A DNA stretch of 64,000 nt from contig CM046350.1 of assembly GCA_025403435.1 (NCBI GenBank), positions 5,925,512-5,989,511 on the forward strand, given 5' to 3'. Source of the DNA: Artocarpus heterophyllus. Taxonomy: Eukaryota; Streptophyta; Magnoliopsida; Rosales; Moraceae. This document shows, piece by piece, positions 61,150 to 64,000 of this stretch (position 1 is its first letter; each line of letters opens with the position of its first letter). The notes below the pieces were generated by a model. It was not told the DNA's origin, made no database searches, and saw only the letters and a list, made by a program, of their open reading frames with translations. Both the position numbers and the translations under genes were made by a program.

Positions 61150-61772
61150 GGAAAGTTTTCAAGCAAATATACATAGGAAGCTAATTTACATTATAAATCT
61201 GCCGCAGATAAGCATAGGCAAGAAAAAATCTTTCAAGAGGGCAACTTAGTCATGGTACATTTGCGCAAGAATCGTTTTTCAACAGGCATTTACAATAAGC
61301 TACAAAACAAGAAAATTGGACCTTTTCAAATTACGAAGAAAATTGAAGATAATGGTTATAAAATAGATCTTCCTCCTGATATGAATATCTCCAACACTTT
61401 CAACATTACTGACCTCTTTGAGTATTTTCTGCTAGATGAGTTTTCTTTGCAGCCACAAAACCCGAGGACGAGTTTTCTTCACGAGGAAGGGATTGATGCA
61501 GCATATAGAGATTAGTTTTCTATTCACATTATTATTAGGATTATTGTTAGTTTCCTAATTAGACTATTATTCTACTTTTCTACTTCTTTTCTACTTTCCT
61601 AGTTATTTTCTAGTTTCTCTTATTGCGTTACAAACTCTATATAAAGGCTCATTGTAATTGTTTTGAATTACCATTGATCAATAATCAGACTTCTTCCTAA
61701 TTATTAAACTTTGTGAGTTTGTTCTTGAGTTTTCATTCTCTATTTCACTTTGAAAACACTTCTGTTGCACTA
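61150..61772 (+). mobile_element. Truncated gypsy 3' end: pol tail plus 3' LTR
   Basis: The pol tail from about 61177 reads EANLHYKSAADKHRQEKIFQ, then LVMVHLRKNRF, NKLQNKKIGPFQITKK, LPPDMNISNTFNITDLFEYF and TSFLHEEGIDAAYRD (stop 61513-61515). The LTR spans 61494-61772, from TGATGCAGCATATAGAG to GTTGCACTA. The stop lies inside the LTR, as in the 14.2-kb element. There is no 5' part, so the copy is truncated or recombined. Its tail keeps ADKHRQEK before LVMVHL, which the 14.2-kb element has lost. Confidence 0.85.
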
Positions 61773-64000
61773 AGATTAGTTGCATTTTTAGTTCCCCCAA
61801 CTATGATCATCAAATCTTATAAGGTGTTTGACAAACTTAGTTCTAACTCATCAGTTTTAAGTTTTAATCCAAACAATGCAAAGCTTTCACATATTACAAT
61901 ATAATACAAAGGTATACTACAATATAAAGCTCTCATATGCTACAATATAAAACAAAAATATGTTACAATGTAAAGCTCCTACTGTATTTATTTTTATCTT
62001 TGAGTTTCTTAACATTTCAGAAAAGCCCTCAATCTATTTTTCCAAACGAGCCTATCTGCCTATTCAACTAATAAAGTCTCGATAAAAATGACACATTTTT
62101 CTGACTAAAAGTGATGCCGTAATATATACTTACTAAACAACAAATGGTACTCACTTTCCCCTTTTGGTCCAGATTTTAATAATTGGATAGATTAACAATG
62201 AAAGAGTAACTTAGGAAAACTTGATAAATTGAGGAGTCTTTTCTAAGACGTTCTAAAGATCAATGACTAAAACAAAATTAGTCGACTAAAAATGAGATTA
62301 ATCCAAACATATATACACACACTACTCACATAATCACATATAGCCCCTGATAATAGCTGTAATAATTATCACAGTGCAAATAGCTCCTTGATGGTTCTAG
62401 ATTGATCTTCCTATTTGAAAATCATGACCCTAACAACCGTGCAACTTCCTTAGAGCTTCAGAAATGGAAAACATATCAAGCAAAAGAGCAGGTAAATTTA
62501 CCTAGCTACGGGTAAAACATGTTGAGAGGAGAATCAAAGCAACTAACTAAAACTTTGATCTCAATTCAAGAAAACTTGATACTCAAGTAATTGCAATTGA
62601 CTTTGAACTGAAAATTTAGAGGAAGCACGTGTGATTTATGCAAGCACTTTAAGTTAACATTTGCCTTCATAATATAAAGCATTAATTAGCTAGCTTAATG
62701 TCCATGAGCTTGACATGTCATTCTCTCGAAATTTCAGTTTTGCCCATTTAGCTAAATTATAGGGTATTATTGAATCTGATTTGTTTCAACCAAACGGTTA
62801 ATTTGTGTACGGATTGTACGGACTCTGTGTGGGCCCAGACCTTTTTTTTCACCACTTTTAACCATCCCCAAAAGAGCCGCAGCTCAAACTAGACTTGCAT
62901 TTCACCAGCACGAACTACCACCAACTCTTTTAAGTTTTTTTTTTTTTTTTTTTTTTGCCATTGGAAAAGAAAAGGAACAGAGGAAGAAAGGGGAAGCTTT
63001 TTTTTTTTTTTTTTTTCCCTCCTTCAAAGGAAGGAGAGAGAGAAGAGAGAGACTAAAACAGAGCATGCGTGGGAAAGGGCCACCACCACTTACACTCTGT
63101 CTGAGGCCCTACCTTGTACGTGCAACCTTTGCTCCCTTCATTTCCTAGTTTTTAATTTATCAGGATCTCTCTCTCTCCCTAGGCTGATATGTAGGAAGAG
63201 TACCAACTATGGTCCCTAATGTTGTTTTTGCACTATATCATCATTAAACATACCTACAACATCCATTAATTGATAACAATTTAGAAATTGAGTAACAACC
63301 ATGAGACAAAATTAAAGATGCTAAAACATTAGGCAATCATTTGTGAAGATAAAAACTAAAGAAGTTATCAAAACTCTATTAGTTCTAACTATTTATAGTG
63401 TAAAATTCTTATATATTATAATATTTTGGTTCTAACTTTCAATTACAACTACATTTCTGAATACAATATTAGTTAATTTGGTCAAAATAAATTAGATCAT
63501 TGTTACTTGAAAAGACAAATATGAAAATTTAGAAAGCAAGTTGACTTGGGTTGCTTGTAACCAAAACAAAACTGAAATTAGAAGGTGGTGAATAATCATT
63601 ACTTTTAAAGGGAAGAAGAAGAAGAAGAAGAAGAAGCAGCAGCATGGAAGAGTAATTAGTCAAAGAAGATACATCAAGTGGAAGTGGGACTTGTTAGCCT
63701 CCGTTTGGCTTTAGGGGCTCTGTGAGAAGGAATGAATCATGATGAATGAAATCTCAGAAAGAGAAAGAAGAGTTGGCAATCCCAAGATATACGGTCATGA
63801 AGACCTTATAAAGACAACAATGACAAAATTCAAGGACCCCCTTTTCATCACTTTGGGTAGAAACTAGGAAAGAGGACATACAAAATACCGAATCATCCAG
63901 AAACACAAGATTCCGAATATAAATAAAGCATTTACCATCGTAGATAGATACAAAAACATGGTTAACAAGTGTACTTTCTCAGTCCATTAAATATATTTTG
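61773..64000. other. Gene-free right end
   Basis: 61815-61985 carries two tandem copies of the dispersed TACAATATAAAGCTCTCATA motif. 62930-63060 has long T runs and a GA-rich block that could be a transcript leader, and 63610-63636 is a GAA repeat. No coding exon was recognised; a promoter for a gene beyond the edge is possible. Confidence 0.4.

Overview
The window is nuclear DNA of a flowering plant, almost certainly a eudicot. The genes have many short exons with GT-AG (and a few GC-AG) introns, the intergenic DNA is AT-rich and full of microsatellites, and LTR retrotransposons with initiator-Met-tRNA primer sites are nested in one another. The species cannot be named from sequence alone. 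I placed exon boundaries by hand from splice signals and unbroken reading frames; no alignment was run.

Layout. At the left edge (1-840, minus) lies the 5' part of a plastid Rossmann-fold (atypical SDR) gene. It is divergent from a complete 40S ribosomal protein S3 gene (2778-4914, plus). Next comes a complete eight-coding-exon TRF-like Myb/telobox gene (7128-12127, plus). From 14.2 to 31.5 kb is a retrotransposon block: a short non-autonomous Ty3/gypsy element (14207-17116), then a Copia element (17336-31453) that contains a solo LTR and, at the solo LTR's tip, a second Copia element (20540-27687). All three full-length insertions have perfect 5-bp target duplications. A complete DRG-family GTPase gene follows (32953-41071, plus), with a fourth LTR element (Copia, 34922-40133) inside intron 8. 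Behind it is a two-exon relic of a nitrilase-like/omega-amidase gene (42561-43011, minus).

From 43 kb to the end the DNA is gene-poor. The only clear gene is a single-exon BIG GRAIN 1-like gene (52755-54095, minus). The rest is AT-rich DNA with long (TA)n and (GA)n tracts, MITE-like insertions and a truncated gypsy 3' end (61150-61772, plus) related to the 14.2-kb element.

The genes do not form one pathway: translation (uS3), ribosome-associated GTPase (DRG), telobox-type DNA binding (TRFL), plastid SDR, and growth/auxin-related BG1-like. The main interest is in the mobile DNA: the readable insertion order, the different ways each element was disabled, family-specific palindrome or repeat arrays in two Copia leaders, and a gypsy derivative whose pol has been replaced by an unexplained open frame. 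I did not find a convincing wholly new biological system.
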